NCBI GenBank assembly: GCA_910577585.1
Contig: CAJTNN010000018.1
Location: 1 to 59,769, forward strand
Direction of reading: 5' to 3'
From: an uncultured Muribaculaceae bacterium
Lineage (GTDB): Bacteria; Bacteroidota; Bacteroidia; Bacteroidales; Muribaculaceae
DNA length: 59,769 nucleotides
In this document: positions 1 through 7,235 of the stretch, piece by piece
Position numbering within the stretch: position 1 is the stretch's first letter
Layout of the letters: each line of letters begins with the position of its first letter
Program-made: the position numbers and the translations under genes
Notes under the pieces: generated by a model
Database searches by the model: none
What the model saw: only the letters and a program-made list of their open reading frames with translations
What the model was told of the DNA's origin: nothing

Positions 1-35
1 AGAGGATTGGAGGGGCTGGGGGCTTTTTTAGCAGG

Positions 36-69
36 GAAGCCTTGAGCGGCTGATGCTGCTCAAGGCTTC
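36..69 (-). terminator. Hairpin downstream of tRNA-Gln
   Basis: A perfect 12-bp stem (36-47 with 58-69) around a 10-base loop starts 7 bases beyond the 3' end of the minus-strand tRNA-Gln. It probably terminates or processes the tRNA transcript. There is no good U-tract on the minus-strand side, so it is not a textbook intrinsic terminator. Confidence 0.6.
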
Positions 70-75
70 GCTTTG

Positions 76-147
76 TTGTCTTACCAGGATTCGAACCTGG
101 ACAGACAGAACCAAAATCTGTAGTGCTACCATTACACCATAAGACAA
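76..147 (-). tRNA. tRNA-Gln (anticodon TTG)
   Basis: The minus strand folds as a 72-nt cloverleaf. It has a 7-bp acceptor stem (TTGTCTT/AAGACAA), a short D arm with TGGTAG, an anticodon stem ACAGA/TCTGT holding a loop with TTG, and a T arm with the GGTTCGAATCC signature. The anticodon reads CAA, glutamine. CCA is not encoded. It is transcribed from the promoter at 213-244, giving a leader of roughly 60 nt, and is followed by the hairpin at 36-69. Confidence 0.96.
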
Positions 148-208
148 TCCTCGTTGTCATGGGAGCCGACTGCTTCCCCAGCGCCGGGGGAATGGACTGC
201 CCATTGAT

Positions 209-240
209 TTTGCAAATTTAGCGCTTTTTTTTTATTTTTG
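209..240 (+). promoter_or_regulatory. Bacteroides-type promoter of the WYL gene
   Basis: TTTG at 209-212, a 20-base spacer and TATTTTTG at 233-240 match the -33 TTTG / -7 TAnnTTTG consensus exactly. The predicted transcription start falls on or within a few bases of the ATG at 245, which implies a leaderless or almost leaderless mRNA. It overlaps the divergent tRNA-Gln promoter. Confidence 0.75.
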
Positions 241-244
241 CAAC
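213..244 (-). promoter_or_regulatory. Bacteroides-type promoter of tRNA-Gln
   Basis: On the minus strand GTTG (244-241), a 20-base spacer and TAAATTTG (220-213) match the -33/-7 pattern with one mismatch in the -33 box. It interlocks with the plus-strand promoter at 209-240, so one sigma-bound polymerase would block the other. Confidence 0.65.
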
Positions 245-1162
245 ATGACTCGAGATCTTTTTGCACGTTATGTGTGGATTATTGATACGCTTAGCCGCTA
301 CGGGCGGCTGTCGCGCGAGCGACTCAACCGGCTGTGGATGCGGTCGGAGGTATCGGGGGGCGCGCCGCTGCCTGAGCGGACGTTCTTTCATTACCGGCGC
401 TCGATTGAGCAGAATTTCCATATCGATATTCTGTGTGACGCATCCGGGGAGTATTATATCGACCAGACGTCGCTGACGCGCAACCGCGCGCTGACGAATC
501 TGATGCTTGACAACTATGCGGTGAATGGCGCGATTTCGGATGTGGCGGATGCTTCGGCGCGTGTGGAGGTGGAGGATGTGCCGTCGGCGCGCGAGTTCTT
601 GCCGCAGATGATGGATGCTATGCGCGACGGGGTGAAGGTTAGCTTCACTTATGCGGGCTTCAACCGCTCGAGGGCTGAGAAGGATATCGTGTTGCATCCT
701 TATGTGCTGAAGCGGTATAAGCAGCGGTGGTATGTGCTGGGGCTGAAGGAGTCGGCTGATGATGTGCGCACTTATGCGCTGGACCGCATCAAGTCGCTGC
801 GGTTGCTGCCTGAGCATTTCACGCTGCCCGAGGGTTGCGAGGCTTCTGACTTTTTCGGGAGCGTGGTGGGTGTGACGACATCGAAGGCGCCGGTGCATCG
901 TGTGAGACTGCGTGCCACGGCGCGTCAGGCGAAATATCTGCGCGCGTTGCCGCTGCATGCCTCGCAGCAGGAGGAGGTGCATGGCGACTACAGCATCTTC
1001 AGCTATGGCCTGCAGCTGAATTATGAGCTTGTGCATGAGATTGTGGGGATGGGTGATTCGGTCAAGGTGCTTGATCCGCCTGAACTGCGGGTGATGGTGA
1101 CCGAGGCTCTGCGCGCGGCATTGCGGCAGTATGAGGGTGAGAATCTCAAAAATGATGAATAG
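245..1162 (+). CDS. WYL-domain transcriptional regulator
   Basis: This 305-aa protein has an N-terminal winged-helix/HTH-like region (about residues 1-80, with the stretch RTFFHYRRSIEQNF). A WYL domain follows at about 130-215, in which YKQRWYVLGL and the ALDRIKSL strand are clear. WYL proteins are ligand- or nucleic-acid-sensing regulators, often tied to DNA damage or phage defence; the target here is unknown. The ATG at 245 is chosen because the promoter lies directly against it. The stop is 2 bases from the next ATG, so the two genes form one transcription unit. No defence genes are adjacent. Confidence 0.85.
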   Translation: MTRDLFARYVWIIDTLSRYGRLSRERLNRLWMRSEVSGGAPLPERTFFHYRRSIEQNFHIDILCDASGEYYIDQTSLTRNRALTNLMLDNYAVNGAISDVADASARVEVEDVPSAREFLPQMMDAMRDGVKVSFTYAGFNRSRAEKDIVLHPYVLKRYKQRWYVLGLKESADDVRTYALDRIKSLRLLPEHFTLPEGCEASDFFGSVVGVTTSKAPVHRVRLRATARQAKYLRALPLHASQQEEVHGDYSIFSYGLQLNYELVHEIVGMGDSVKVLDPPELRVMVTEALRAALRQYEGENLKNDE

Positions 1163-1164
1163 CC

Positions 1165-1818
1165 ATGGCAGATAATTATCTTGAACGTCGGATGGAGGAT
1201 CTGCGGGCCGGTCGGCTCGCGCATAACAGTGGCGCGGCATCGGCCACGGGCGCACGCCGCGCGGGATATCTTGAACTGCGCTGGCCGGCGCGGCGGGTGC
1301 TGATATTGCATGGGGTATCGGCTGCCGGCGAGGCTCTTGTGAGGCGTCTGCAGCGGCTGGGATGCCGTGTGGCGGTGGCTGATGCGGATGCTGCGGCGGG
1401 GGATGCGATGCGGCGCGATCTTGGGGTAAGATTCTATCCTTTGGGGAGGGAGCGTGAATGGCCGGCCGAGCGGATAATTGCCGACCTCTATTCGGCCTGG
1501 AGGGATGTGGAGATTGTGGTGGATATGGATGCGTGTGACAGCCGTGGCGAAGAATTGGCCGATATCTGCCGCATATGGGGCACGCAGCGCGCCGGGCTGC
1601 CATATCCTAACGATTATGGCGGACGGCTGATTATGGTCAGCCATGAGCCTTGCAAGGGGATTGACGAGGCTCTCTTGCCATGCGCCGCGCTCGATGGCTG
1701 CGGGATTGTGCGCAGCCGGCTACGTTGCACGCAGGAATGCCGGGCCGAGAATCCGGCGCGGATGATAGTGCTGCTATGCGCGCCTGAGAATGATTTCGCA
1801 GTGGATTGCCGGCTTTAG
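1165..1818 (+). CDS. Hypothetical protein with Rossmann-like fold
   Basis: This 217-aa protein of unknown function is translationally close to the WYL regulator (2-base gap). Residues about 35-125 show an alternating beta-alpha pattern (RVLILHGVSAAGEALVRRL, then RVAVADADAA, then IVVDMDAC) typical of nucleotide- or dinucleotide-binding Rossmann folds. A canonical GxGxxG is absent, having HGVSAAG in its place, so NAD(P) binding is uncertain. The C-terminus contains several cysteines. I do not recognise a named family. Pairing with WYL may mean that it is the regulated partner, but that is inference. Confidence 0.7.
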   Translation: MADNYLERRMEDLRAGRLAHNSGAASATGARRAGYLELRWPARRVLILHGVSAAGEALVRRLQRLGCRVAVADADAAAGDAMRRDLGVRFYPLGREREWPAERIIADLYSAWRDVEIVVDMDACDSRGEELADICRIWGTQRAGLPYPNDYGGRLIMVSHEPCKGIDEALLPCAALDGCGIVRSRLRCTQECRAENPARMIVLLCAPENDFAVDCRL

Positions 1819-1878
1819 CGCGGCAAAGCAGGGAATTCTTACCGACCCCTGCGGGGAAATATAGGATATAAAAGAATC

Positions 1879-1914
1879 AGGCGGATTCCACTGCGCAGTG
1901 AGTGGAATCCGCCT
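1879..1914. terminator. Bidirectional hairpin between convergent genes
   Basis: A perfect 14-bp stem (1879-1892 with 1901-1914) with an 8-base loop sits between the end of the plus-strand gene at 1818 and the end of fabF at 1942. It is followed by TTATTA on the plus side and by a T-rich stretch on the minus side, so it can serve both transcripts. Confidence 0.8.
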
Positions 1915-1941
1915 TTATTATGCGATGATGTTGGGTGGGAA

Positions 1942-3207
1942 TCAGTCTTTGTACTTCTTGAGGATGACGCAGGCGTTGTGGCCACCGAAACCGAAGGTGT
2001 TGCTGAGCACAGCGTTGATCTCGCGCTTCTGAGCCTTGTTGAAGGTGAAGTTGAGGTCGTAGTCTACTTCGGGGTCGTTGTCGCCCTCTACGTGGTTGAT
2101 TGTGGGGGGCACGATGTTCTCCTCGAGGGCCTTCACACTCAGCAGAGCCTCAAGAGCGCCGGCAGCACCGAGCAGGTGGCCGGTCATGGACTTCGTAGAG
2201 CTGAGGTTCATCTTATAAGCGTGGTCGCCGAAGACGAGCTTGATAGCCTTAGCCTCGGAGATGTCGCCTACGGGGGTTGAAGTGCCGTGGAGGTTGATGT
2301 AGTCGATATCCTCGGGCTTCATGCCGGCATCGCGGAGAGCATTCTCCATCACGAGGCGAGCGCCGAGACCCTCGGGGTGAGTGGCTGTGATGTGGTAGGC
2401 ATCAGCCGAGAGGCCACCGCCGGCCACTTCAGCATAGATGTGGGCACCGCGTGCCTTGGCGTGCTCGAGCTCCTCAAGCACGAGCGCGGCTGCACCCTCG
2501 CCGATTACGAAGCCGTCGCGCGAGCCGCTGAAGGGGCGCGAAGCGCCTTCGGGATCGTCGTTGCGTGTAGAGAGGGCCTTCATCGAGTTGAAGCCACCCA
2601 CACCGGCGGGGAATACGGCAGCCTCAGCGCCGCCGGCCACGATGGCGTCGGCATGACCGAGACGAATGAGGTTGAAAGCGTCGACGATAGCGTTATTACT
2701 TGAAGCGCATGCAGAGACAGTGCCGAAGTTGGGGCCATGGAATCCATGGTCGATCGAGATGTGTCCGGCTGCGATGTCGGCGATCATTTTCGGAATGAAG
2801 AAAGGATTGTATTTCGGACCCTTGTCAGCGTTAAGGGCGTAATATCCGGCTTCCTCCTCGAAGGTGTGCAGGCCACCGATACCGGCGGCGAAGACCACGC
2901 CGACACGATTCTTGTCGACACCCTCCTCGGCATCGAGCTTAGCGTCGTCGATAGCCTCCTGAGCAGCCACGAGGGCATACTGGGCGTAGAGGTCGAGCTG
3001 GCGCAGCTTCTTGCGGTCGAAGTGTTCTTCGGGGTGAAAATCCTTTACCTCACATGCAAATTGCGTCTTGAAAAGCGAAGCGTCGAAATGAGTGATGGGG
3101 CCGGCTCCGCTCTTACCCTCGACGGCACCCTTCCAAGTCTCGGCCACGTTATTGCCGAGGGGAGTGAGCGCACCGAGTCCGGTGATTACAACTCTTTTTA
3201 ATTCCAT
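1942..3207 (-). CDS. fabF: Beta-ketoacyl-ACP synthase II (FabF)
   Basis: FabF condenses malonyl-ACP with a growing acyl-ACP in cytoplasmic fatty-acid elongation. The 421-aa protein begins MELKRVVITGLGALTPLG, typical of the family. It carries the thiolase-fold triad: Cys167 in VSACASS, His307 in NLHGTSTPVGD and His344 in SMTGHLLGAAG. The open frame extends 16 codons further upstream, but the family start is at 3207. It lies 194 bases downstream of acpP on the same strand, the usual acpP-fabF order. The rnc gene that often follows is absent; a terminator at 1879-1914 ends the unit. Confidence 0.97.
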   Translation of the reverse strand: MELKRVVITGLGALTPLGNNVAETWKGAVEGKSGAGPITHFDASLFKTQFACEVKDFHPEEHFDRKKLRQLDLYAQYALVAAQEAIDDAKLDAEEGVDKNRVGVVFAAGIGGLHTFEEEAGYYALNADKGPKYNPFFIPKMIADIAAGHISIDHGFHGPNFGTVSACASSNNAIVDAFNLIRLGHADAIVAGGAEAAVFPAGVGGFNSMKALSTRNDDPEGASRPFSGSRDGFVIGEGAAALVLEELEHAKARGAHIYAEVAGGGLSADAYHITATHPEGLGARLVMENALRDAGMKPEDIDYINLHGTSTPVGDISEAKAIKLVFGDHAYKMNLSSTKSMTGHLLGAAGALEALLSVKALEENIVPPTINHVEGDNDPEVDYDLNFTFNKAQKREINAVLSNTFGFGGHNACVILKKYKD

Positions 3208-3380
3208 ATATCGTGAGGAAGTTGGTTTGGGTTTTAATTGAGTAAGAGTCAGCACCTGAAATTCTGAGATTTTAGGCCCGACTCTTGAAAGTTTTGTCTA
3301 AGGATGTATCAGGGCTTTGAGAGTCCCTCCCACCCACTGCTATGCAGTTGATGTGGCATCACGGTGTGGTGTGGGAAATC

Positions 3381-3402
3381 ATCGCCCGCAGCGGCGGGTG
3401 AT
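3381..3402 (-). promoter_or_regulatory. Hairpin abutting the acpP stop codon
   Basis: A 9-bp stem with one G-T pair (3381-3389 with 3394-3402) and a 4-base loop begins at the last base of the acpP stop codon. No U-run follows, so it is more likely an RNA stabiliser, processing site or partial terminator. Such an element would allow more acpP than fabF mRNA. Confidence 0.5.
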
Positions 3403-3638
3403 TAACCCTGGTGCTTCTCGATATATTCGATAGCGTCACCGACAGTAGTGATCTTCTCAGCGTCCTCGTCGGGGATTGAGATGCCGAATTCCTTCTCGAA
3501 TTCCATGATCAGCTCCACTGTGTCGAGTGAATCTGCGCCCAGGTCCTTGCTGAACTCAGCAGCGGGAGTAACCTCTGCCTCATCTACAGTCAGCTTGTCG
3601 ACGATGATTTCTTTTACTTTGTTTGCAACATCAGACAT
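3402..3638 (-). CDS. acpP: Acyl carrier protein
   Basis: This 78-aa acidic protein is the acyl carrier of type II fatty-acid synthesis. The 4'-phosphopantetheine attachment serine is Ser37 in the GADSLDTVEL motif, and length and helix pattern are standard. It is the first gene of the acpP-fabF unit. A candidate promoter lies about 140 bases upstream (3779-3810), so the mRNA should have a GC-rich leader of some 135 nt. A hairpin starts right at the stop codon. Confidence 0.98.
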   Translation of the reverse strand: MSDVANKVKEIIVDKLTVDEAEVTPAAEFSKDLGADSLDTVELIMEFEKEFGISIPDEDAEKITTVGDAIEYIEKHQG

Positions 3639-3778
3639 AGTTGTTCGATTATTTGAGTTAATATATGAATTTTGCTGTTGTCATGACACCGCCACGTCTA
3701 TCTTCGCGCAGAGTTCCGGAGGGCCCGCTGAGGGGCACGTCCCACCCTGCTGAGTGGGCCTGGCGGCATTTCAGAGTG

Positions 3779-3810
3779 CAAATTAAGCGATAAAATTTCA
3801 ATTGAGAAAA
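3779..3810 (-). promoter_or_regulatory. Candidate acpP promoter
   Basis: On the minus strand TTTT (3810-3807), a 20-base spacer and TTAATTTG (3786-3779) match the -33/-7 pattern with one mismatch in each box. The spacing is the same as at other promoters in this window. It lies just downstream of the kor terminator. Confidence 0.5.
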
Positions 3811-3814
3811 TTTT

Positions 3815-3852
3815 TCAACAAAAAATGCACACTTTTTTTAGGAGCGTGCATT
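3815..3852 (-). terminator. Terminator of the kor operon
   Basis: On the minus strand AATGCAC pairs with GTGCATT (3846-3852 with 3824-3830 in plus coordinates), separated by a 15-base loop and followed by a T-run (TTTTTTGTTG). It lies about 105 bases past the korB stop. Confidence 0.6.
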
Positions 3853-3956
3853 ATTTTGGGTCTTTTCGGGGTTAAATTGCCCGAAATCGGGTGTTTCGGT
3901 CGGATTGTGCGCCCTCCGGCGGGGGGGCCGGATGGACGGCGTTGAGGGTGCCGGGA

Positions 3957-5000
3957 TTATACTTCCCAGGTCTCGGTGGTGCGGATAATCATGTCGCGGA
4001 GGTTGGCGAAGTTCTTGCGTGAGCGCACTTCGTTGACCTGAGCCTCGACGTCAGACTCGTAGCTGGGTGCGGCCACGTCGCGGATCACACCGATAGCCAG
4101 CGGCAGCTCATGACCATCCATCATGGCGAGCTGCTGATGCAGGAAGTTGGTGGGGGTGGTGGCGTCGTGGGTGAGCACGTCGTCGAGAGTGTAGCCATCC
4201 TCACCTATCGTGATGGCTTTCAAGCCGAAGCCATCCTGCACAAGACCGCGCTCCATATTCTTGCCGAAGAGCATCTTCTGGCCCTGGCGCAGATGAATGG
4301 TGTGTTCGTCGCGGCGCTCCTTGTCGCTGAGGAAGGAGTGAGAGCCGTTGTTGAAGATGACGCAGTTCTGCAGCACCTCCACCACCGACGCGCCCTTATG
4401 GCGGGCGGCAGCCACCATCACCTCCTTTGTAGTGTCGAGGGCGATATCTATTGAGCGGGCGAAGAAGTTGCCGCGAGCGCCAAACACGAGCTCAGCCGGG
4501 ATGAAGGGATCCTCGGTAGTGCCGTAGGGTGATGACTTGGTGACACTGCCACGATCGGAAGTGGGTGAATACTGACCCTTTGTCAGACCGTAGATCTTAT
4601 TGTTGAAGAGGAGGATATTGATGTCGACATTGCGGCGCACGGCATGAATGAAATGGTTGCCGCCGATGGCGAGTCCGTCGCCGTCGCCCGAAATCTGCCA
4701 TACAGTCATGTCGGGGCGGGCCGTCTTCAGGCCGGTGGCGATGGCGGCAGCACGGCCGTGGATGGTGTGCATGCCGTAGGTGTTCATATAATAGGGCAGA
4801 CGCGATGAGCATCCGATGCCTGAGATTACGGCAGTGTCTTTCGGAGCCACGCCGAGTTCGGCCATGGCTTTATGAAGCACATTGAGGATGGCGTGGTCGC
4901 CGCATCCGGGGCACCATCTCACGCTCTGCTCGCTCTTATAGTCCTGGGGGGTATATGTGGGGTTTGTGTTGTTGGATTCCATGGTTGTGGATTTTTGCAT
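3957..5000 (-). CDS. korB: 2-oxoacid:ferredoxin oxidoreductase, beta subunit (KorB)
   Basis: This is the thiamine-diphosphate-binding subunit of an oxygen-sensitive 2-oxoacid (probably 2-oxoglutarate) ferredoxin oxidoreductase, which makes acyl-CoA and reduced ferredoxin. The protein is 347 aa from the first ATG, or 341 aa if the ATG at 4982 is used. It contains the WCPGCGDH motif near residue 30 and a ThDP signature GDGDGLAIGGNHF ending in NN. It follows korA by 17 bases on the same strand. Substrate choice between 2-oxoglutarate and other oxoacids is inferred from similarity to Bacteroides KorB. Confidence 0.95.
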   Translation of the reverse strand: MQKSTTMESNNTNPTYTPQDYKSEQSVRWCPGCGDHAILNVLHKAMAELGVAPKDTAVISGIGCSSRLPYYMNTYGMHTIHGRAAAIATGLKTARPDMTVWQISGDGDGLAIGGNHFIHAVRRNVDINILLFNNKIYGLTKGQYSPTSDRGSVTKSSPYGTTEDPFIPAELVFGARGNFFARSIDIALDTTKEVMVAAARHKGASVVEVLQNCVIFNNGSHSFLSDKERRDEHTIHLRQGQKMLFGKNMERGLVQDGFGLKAITIGEDGYTLDDVLTHDATTPTNFLHQQLAMMDGHELPLAIGVIRDVAAPSYESDVEAQVNEVRSRKNFANLRDMIIRTTETWEV

Positions 5001-5017
5001 TAGCCTGCGATGATGAA

Positions 5018-6868
5018 TCAGGATTCTTTGATATGACGGAGCACTCCATCCACTATCTCGCGCACCATGAAGGGCTGGCCCTCGACTTTGTTGATGCGCA
5101 GCACCTCCTTGCCCGGAAGATGCATCTGCAGATAGTCAGCGAACATGCCGGTGTTGAGCTCGGCCACGATGATGCGCTTGTAGCGGCGCAGCACCTCGAG
5201 TGCGTTCTTCGGCAGCGGGTTGATGTAGCGGAACTGTGCGAAAGCCACGGGAGTGCCGGCGGCATTGAGCTCATCGGAGGCTGTGTGGAGATGTCCGTAG
5301 GTGCCGCCCCAGCCGACGAGGATAGTGTCGCTGTCGGGGTTGCCCATCACCTGGAGTTCGGGGATATCGTTGGCGATGCGGGCCACTTTCTCGCGGCGGA
5401 TGTTGACCATTCGCTCATGGTTCTTGCCATCGGTAGAGATGGCCGAAGTGCGGATATCCTTCTCGAGTCCACCCACGCGGTGCATGGCGCCTTCGGTGCC
5501 CGGGATAGCCCAGTAGCGCACCTGCGCGTCGTCGCGGTCGAAGGGTTTCCAGCCCTGCTCCAGGCGGGATGCATCTACGAAATGCGGACGGATTTCGGGG
5601 AAGTCCTTCTCTTCGGGTATACGCCATGCCGAGCTGCCATTGGCGATGAAGGCATCCGTAAGGAGTATCACCGGAGTCATATGCTCGATGGCGATGCGGG
5701 CAGCCTCGAAGGCCATTGTGAAGCAGTCGGTGGGGCTGGCAGCGGCGAGCACACAGAGTGGCGACTCACCGTTGCGGCCGTAGAGGGCCTGCATGAGGTC
5801 GGTCTGCTCTGTCTTGGTGGGGAGACCCGTCGAGGGGCCGCCGCGCTGCACGTCGATCACCACGAGGGGGAGCTCAGCCATGACAGCCAGGCCGATACCC
5901 TCGCTCTTGAGGGCCAGACCCGGGCCGGAAGTGCTGGTGACAGCCAGATGGCCGCCGTAGCTTGCGCCGATTGCCGAGCAGACGCCGGCAATCTCATCCT
6001 CCATCTGGCAGGCCTTTACGCCGAGGTCCTTGCGCTTTGCCAGCTCATGCAGGATGTCGGTGGCCGGAGTGATGGGATACGAACCGAGGAAAAGTGGACG
6101 GCCGCTCTTCTCAGAGGCCATGATGAGGCCCCAGGCGGTGGCGGTGTTGCCGTTGACATCGGTGTATGTGCCGGGCACAGAGGGTTCGGTCTCGATGCGG
6201 TAGGTCGACATCGAGGAGTGGGTATTGTGGCCATAGTCCCAGCCGGCGCGCACCACCTTGGCGTTGGCTTCGTAGACGGCGGGTTTCTTGGCGAATTTCT
6301 TTTCGAGTTTGCGCAGCACACTCTCTACGGGGCTGTCGAAGAGCCAGCAGATGATGCCCAGGGCGAGCATATTCTTGCACTTCAGCACCGATTTGGGGTC
6401 CATGCCCGAATCCTCGAGTGTGTGTTTGAGCAGCGTGGTCATCGGCACGAGCAGAATCTTCTGCGGGTCGATACCCAGTTCGCTGACGGGATCGTCGGTC
6501 TTGTACTCAGCCTTTTTGAGGTCGGCCGGACGGAAGGTGTCGACATCGCAGATGATGATGCCGCCGGGCTTGAGATACTTGAGGTTGGTCTTCAGGGCCG
6601 CGGGATTCATGGCCACGAGCACATCGGCCTCGTCGCCGGGGGTGTGCACCCCCTTGCCCACATTCACCTGAAAGCCTGACACGCCGCTAAGCGAACCCTG
6701 CGGGGCGCGGATTTCAGCGGGATAATCGGGGAAAGTACTGATCTGGCTACCCTCTCCGGCTGATACATTGGAGAAGATATTGCCGGCGAGCTGCATTCCG
6801 TCGCCGGAGTCGCCCGAGAATCTGACCACCACGCGGTCTAAGGTCTTGACATTAGTGCCGGGTAACAT
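5018..6868 (-). CDS. korA: 2-oxoacid:ferredoxin oxidoreductase, fused gamma-alpha subunit (KorA)
   Basis: This 616-aa protein fuses the gamma domain (about residues 1-185, starting with RFSGDSGDGMQLAGN) to the alpha/pyrimidine-binding domain (about 200-616). The alpha part shows SYPITPAT, QMEDEIA and RGGPSTGLPTKTEQTDL. With KorB it forms the enzyme that links the reductive or oxidative TCA branch to ferredoxin. The start at 6868 (MLPGTNVKTLDR) is preferred; the longer open frame to 7042 adds an unlikely basic leader. Transcription probably starts near 7063. Confidence 0.95.
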   Translation of the reverse strand: MLPGTNVKTLDRVVVRFSGDSGDGMQLAGNIFSNVSAGEGSQISTFPDYPAEIRAPQGSLSGVSGFQVNVGKGVHTPGDEADVLVAMNPAALKTNLKYLKPGGIIICDVDTFRPADLKKAEYKTDDPVSELGIDPQKILLVPMTTLLKHTLEDSGMDPKSVLKCKNMLALGIICWLFDSPVESVLRKLEKKFAKKPAVYEANAKVVRAGWDYGHNTHSSMSTYRIETEPSVPGTYTDVNGNTATAWGLIMASEKSGRPLFLGSYPITPATDILHELAKRKDLGVKACQMEDEIAGVCSAIGASYGGHLAVTSTSGPGLALKSEGIGLAVMAELPLVVIDVQRGGPSTGLPTKTEQTDLMQALYGRNGESPLCVLAAASPTDCFTMAFEAARIAIEHMTPVILLTDAFIANGSSAWRIPEEKDFPEIRPHFVDASRLEQGWKPFDRDDAQVRYWAIPGTEGAMHRVGGLEKDIRTSAISTDGKNHERMVNIRREKVARIANDIPELQVMGNPDSDTILVGWGGTYGHLHTASDELNAAGTPVAFAQFRYINPLPKNALEVLRRYKRIIVAELNTGMFADYLQMHLPGKEVLRINKVEGQPFMVREIVDGVLRHIKES

Positions 6869-7067
6869 AATGGTTTCTTGTTTTTGGTCTCCTGCGCGGC
6901 CCGGTGTCCGGAGCCTGGCATGCGTCTTCCCGTGTGCAGGTGAGGCGCGGAGGCCGTATGATGGATTTAAGGTTAGTTGCTTATTTTTACGTAAGTAGCT
7001 ACCGCTCTTCGGGCTCTCTTGGCAACGGGTGCGCCGATGCACCGCGAAGTGGGGCGGTATCCACGCG

Positions 7068-7097
7068 CAAAATTACAAATAATTTCGTATCCGCAAA
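7068..7097 (-). promoter_or_regulatory. Candidate korA-korB promoter
   Basis: On the minus strand TTTG (7097-7094), an 18-base spacer and TAATTTTG (7075-7068) match both consensus boxes exactly. It lies about 200 bases upstream of the korA start. Confidence 0.6.
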
Positions 7098-7194
7098 ACT
7101 TTCGGCCGCAATAAATTCTGCCACTCTGCGATTATTTTCTATGGAGATACTGATTTACTCCCGAATTAAGTTGACACAGCTCCAATAATTCTTA

Positions 7195-7223
7195 GAAGTT
7201 GTTTAAACTTTTTTACGAAAAAC
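7195..7223 (+). repeat. Short intergenic repeat, copy A
   Basis: GAAGTTGTTTAAAC is followed by a T-run, TACG and AAAAAC. It is the same element as copy B at 14400-14427 apart from one T. It ends 12 bases before the lipoprotein ATG, so it lies in the promoter or 5' untranslated region. Confidence 0.75.
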
Positions 7224-7235
7224 AACGATTTAAAC

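Larger units (their letters stand above)
3639..3956. other. Intergenic region between korB and acpP
   Basis: This 318-base non-coding stretch holds the korB 3' region. That includes a short stem TCCGGC/GCCGGA around a G-run at 3915-3932 and the terminator at 3815-3852. The rest is the acpP promoter candidate and its leader. No open frame here resembles a protein. Confidence 0.7.
6869..7235. other. Divergent intergenic region korA / surface operon
   Basis: This 367-base region separates minus-strand korA from the plus-strand lipoprotein operon. It contains the korA promoter candidate (7068-7097), a korA leader of about 195 nt, and repeat copy A (7195-7223) just before the lipoprotein start. 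The leader is otherwise unremarkable. No TAnnTTTG box is visible on the plus strand. Confidence 0.7.

Noticed and set aside
218..1603. 461-codon frame on the minus strand
   Set aside because: Pro/His/Arg-rich translation typical of a shadow of the WYL and Rossmann-like genes.
4955..6679. 574-codon open frame on the plus strand
   Set aside because: It lies antisense to korA, whose domains and motifs are unmistakable. The frame is a by-product of GC-rich codon use.
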